Part shown: positions 22,550 to 23,610 of the stretch, piece by piece
Numbering within the stretch: the stretch's first letter is position 1
Layout of the letters: the number at the start of each line of letters is the position of its first letter
Source of the DNA: JAVBKB01 sp031554275
GTDB taxonomy: Bacteria > Bacillota > Bacilli > JARBTR01
NCBI GenBank assembly: GCA_031554275.1
Contig: JAVBKB010000103.1
Location: 1-23,610 of the forward strand
Direction of reading: 5' to 3'
DNA: 23,610 bases
Translations under genes and position numbers: made by a program
Notes under the pieces: generated by a model
Databases searched by the model: none
Told to the model about the DNA's origin: nothing
The model's input: only the letters and a program-made list of their open reading frames with translations

Positions 22550-22900
22550 TATGTCACCCCATATTTTTTTGATTTACCAATAATAGCAATTTGCCCACAG
22601 AGAAAATAGTCGTTGCAACCGCTTCGTCGGAAAAGTTCTCTTATACAGCAATTGCTTTTTTCATCCAGATTCGGCACTGCCATAAACGATTCTTGTAGTG
22701 CGCACCAACAATATAGTTAACCGTCATGGAAAGCTTTTTGAAATCTGAACTGTCATCTTTTCCATACCACACATCTCCCCAAACTCAATTATCACTTCTT
22801 GAAAACTATTTCAGAAATTCATTGATTCTTCTAAATTAAAAGTAAAACAATATTTATCGGACAAAAAATGTCAACTCTGTTTGCCAGCCAGTGGTCTCCG
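22550..22900. other. Gap with possible gene relic upstream of the TfoX-N gene
   Basis: No confident gene. On the minus strand two overlapping frames stay open over about 45-50 codons. One contains VWYGKDDSSDFKKLSMTVNY and then IVGAHYKNRLWQCR, ending at an in-frame stop near 22635. The other ends with FLCGQIAIIGKSKKYGVT at a TAA that overlaps the TfoX-N ATG. The composition looks protein-like, but neither frame has a good start or ribosome-binding site. It may be the remnant of a decayed gene. No promoter for the TfoX-N gene was identified. Confidence 0.25.
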
Positions 22901-23452
22901 CTACTTCTTAAGGACATACTTGCCCATAATTAATTGTTTTTCGACGGTATTCTCTTCTAATGAAAAATCCGGATCACAAATGAATCCATTTCTCTCAACA
23001 AGTGCAATTGATTTTCGATTATTAACAGCAGTTATCGCAATGATTTCGTTCAAAAGCATAATGTTGAAGCCGTAGTTGATGGCAGCTTGTAATGCCTCCT
23101 GCATCAATCCATTTCCTTGAAACGGTGGCAACAATACAAACCCAATTTCCGCAACAGCATTCTCAAGAGAAATGTTCCAGAGACAGACACTGCCGATATA
23201 TTTTTGATTCGGATCATTTTTGAGTGACATTGCCCAAATGATCCACTCGTTTTTGATCACACCCTGATCTAATTTCTCAATGAGCTCAACGGCATCATCC
23301 AAATCCTTTAGCCTAGGCGAACTCAAGTAACGCCGCATTTCCTCATCATTGCGACTGATAAAAAACTCTGCTTTGTCATCTCGCGTTTGTCTTCTTAGAA
23401 TTAGTCGTTCAGTTTCGATCGTTGGGAATGGAGTGAATTGGATTTGTTGCAT
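22901..23452 (-). CDS. GNAT-family N-acetyltransferase (RimJ/RimL-like)
   Basis: This 183-residue cytosolic acetyltransferase uses acetyl-CoA. The opening TIETERLILRRQTRDD is the usual RimJ/RimL-type start, the middle strands include IGSVCLWNI and AEIGFVLLPPFQGNGLMQEALQAA, which holds the acetyl-CoA pyrophosphate loop (Q-GNG-M), and the end has the NRKSIALVERNGF helix-strand typical of the fold. Full-length for the family. The substrate cannot be deduced: relatives modify ribosomal proteins, antibiotics or small amines. The start is ATG with AAAGGAG upstream, and a near-consensus promoter precedes it. The neighbours give no functional clue. Confidence 0.9.
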   Translation of the reverse strand: MQQIQFTPFPTIETERLILRRQTRDDKAEFFISRNDEEMRRYLSSPRLKDLDDAVELIEKLDQGVIKNEWIIWAMSLKNDPNQKYIGSVCLWNISLENAVAEIGFVLLPPFQGNGLMQEALQAAINYGFNIMLLNEIIAITAVNNRKSIALVERNGFICDPDFSLEENTVEKQLIMGKYVLKK

Positions 23453-23488
23453 CAGACTGCTCCTTTCAGGATGTACATCTATAAATTT

Positions 23489-23517
23489 ATTGTATATGTA
23501 CTAATTTTGCGAGTCAA
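23489..23517 (-). promoter_or_regulatory. Sigma-A promoter of the acetyltransferase gene
   Basis: On the minus strand TTGACT (23512-23517) and TACAAT (23489-23494) are separated by 17 bp. A perfect 10-bp palindrome GATGTACATC (23470-23479) lies just downstream, between the -10 and the ribosome-binding site, and could be an operator. Confidence 0.75.
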
Positions 23518-23557
23518 TGTTTACCAAAATTCTTAACACGGCGGCTATTAGCTCGGC

Positions 23558-23610
23558 ATTATCCTAATTGCTATTAGAAAACAACTTCCGATAAAATTTT
23601 CAAAGATGAT
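23558..23610. repeat. Copy of the inverted-repeat element cut by the window end
   Basis: The last bases repeat the left end of the element at 15731. TTAGAAA, then CAAC, then the 19-base identity CCGATAAAATTTTCAAAGA followed by Y-GA. Seven bases present in the other copy are missing here. Similarity also extends about 15 bp outward (23558-23580 against 15716-15738, 19 of 23), beyond the inverted repeat. The right end lies outside the window. Confidence 0.7.

Overview
The window is about 23.6 kb of AT-rich DNA from a low-GC Gram-positive bacterium, most likely a member of Bacilli. The evidence is a CIRCE/HrcA-controlled hrcA-grpE-dnaK-dnaJ-prmA-rsmE heat-shock block in Firmicutes order, strong AAGGTGA or AGGAGG ribosome-binding sites, a BcrAB/NatAB-like ABC module, and a secreted protein with a Gram-positive signal peptide. 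No rRNA, tRNA, CRISPR array or intact transposase was seen. I cannot name the genus. All genes except the first fragment lie on the minus strand, so transcription runs from high to low coordinates.

Layout from low to high coordinates. (1) 1-385 holds the 3' end of a PepSY-domain protein on the plus strand and a shared hairpin terminator. (2) 386-3600 holds a MarR regulator, an M3 metallopeptidase and a metallo-beta-lactamase-fold hydrolase, transcribed in that order behind a leader with three operator-like dyads. (3) 3629-10660 is the heat-shock and ribosome-modification block: hrcA-grpE-dnaK-dnaJ, a terminator, then prmA-rsmE. A perfect CIRCE operator and a consensus sigma-A promoter precede hrcA. 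(4) 10824-15550 is a five-gene signalling and export module: OmpR-type regulator, short-loop histidine kinase, secreted DUF4367-like protein, ABC ATPase and ABC-2 permease. It sits between hrcA and hemW, which are usually adjacent in Bacilli. (5) 15700-18805 holds a non-coding inverted-repeat element, a conserved helical protein of unknown function, hemW and cysE. (6) 19142-21794 is a two-gene surface locus: a large secreted multi-domain beta protein and a membrane-anchored partner. (7) 22190-23610 holds a TfoX-N domain protein, a GNAT acetyltransferase and the start of another copy of the inverted-repeat element.

The best leads for a second look are as follows. A dispersed, MITE-like 133-bp element has one clear copy (15731-15863), one degenerate copy (10678-10814) and one copy cut by the window end (23558-23610); the first two flank the signalling and ABC module. 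The ABC permease gene has a strong Shine-Dalgarno sequence and a conserved-looking N-terminus but no ATG, GTG or TTG codon, so it appears to start on AUC or AUU. GrpE carries an eight-unit, perfectly in-frame 12-bp tandem repeat. The leader of the MarR gene carries repeated dyads. Most of the rest is ordinary housekeeping sequence.
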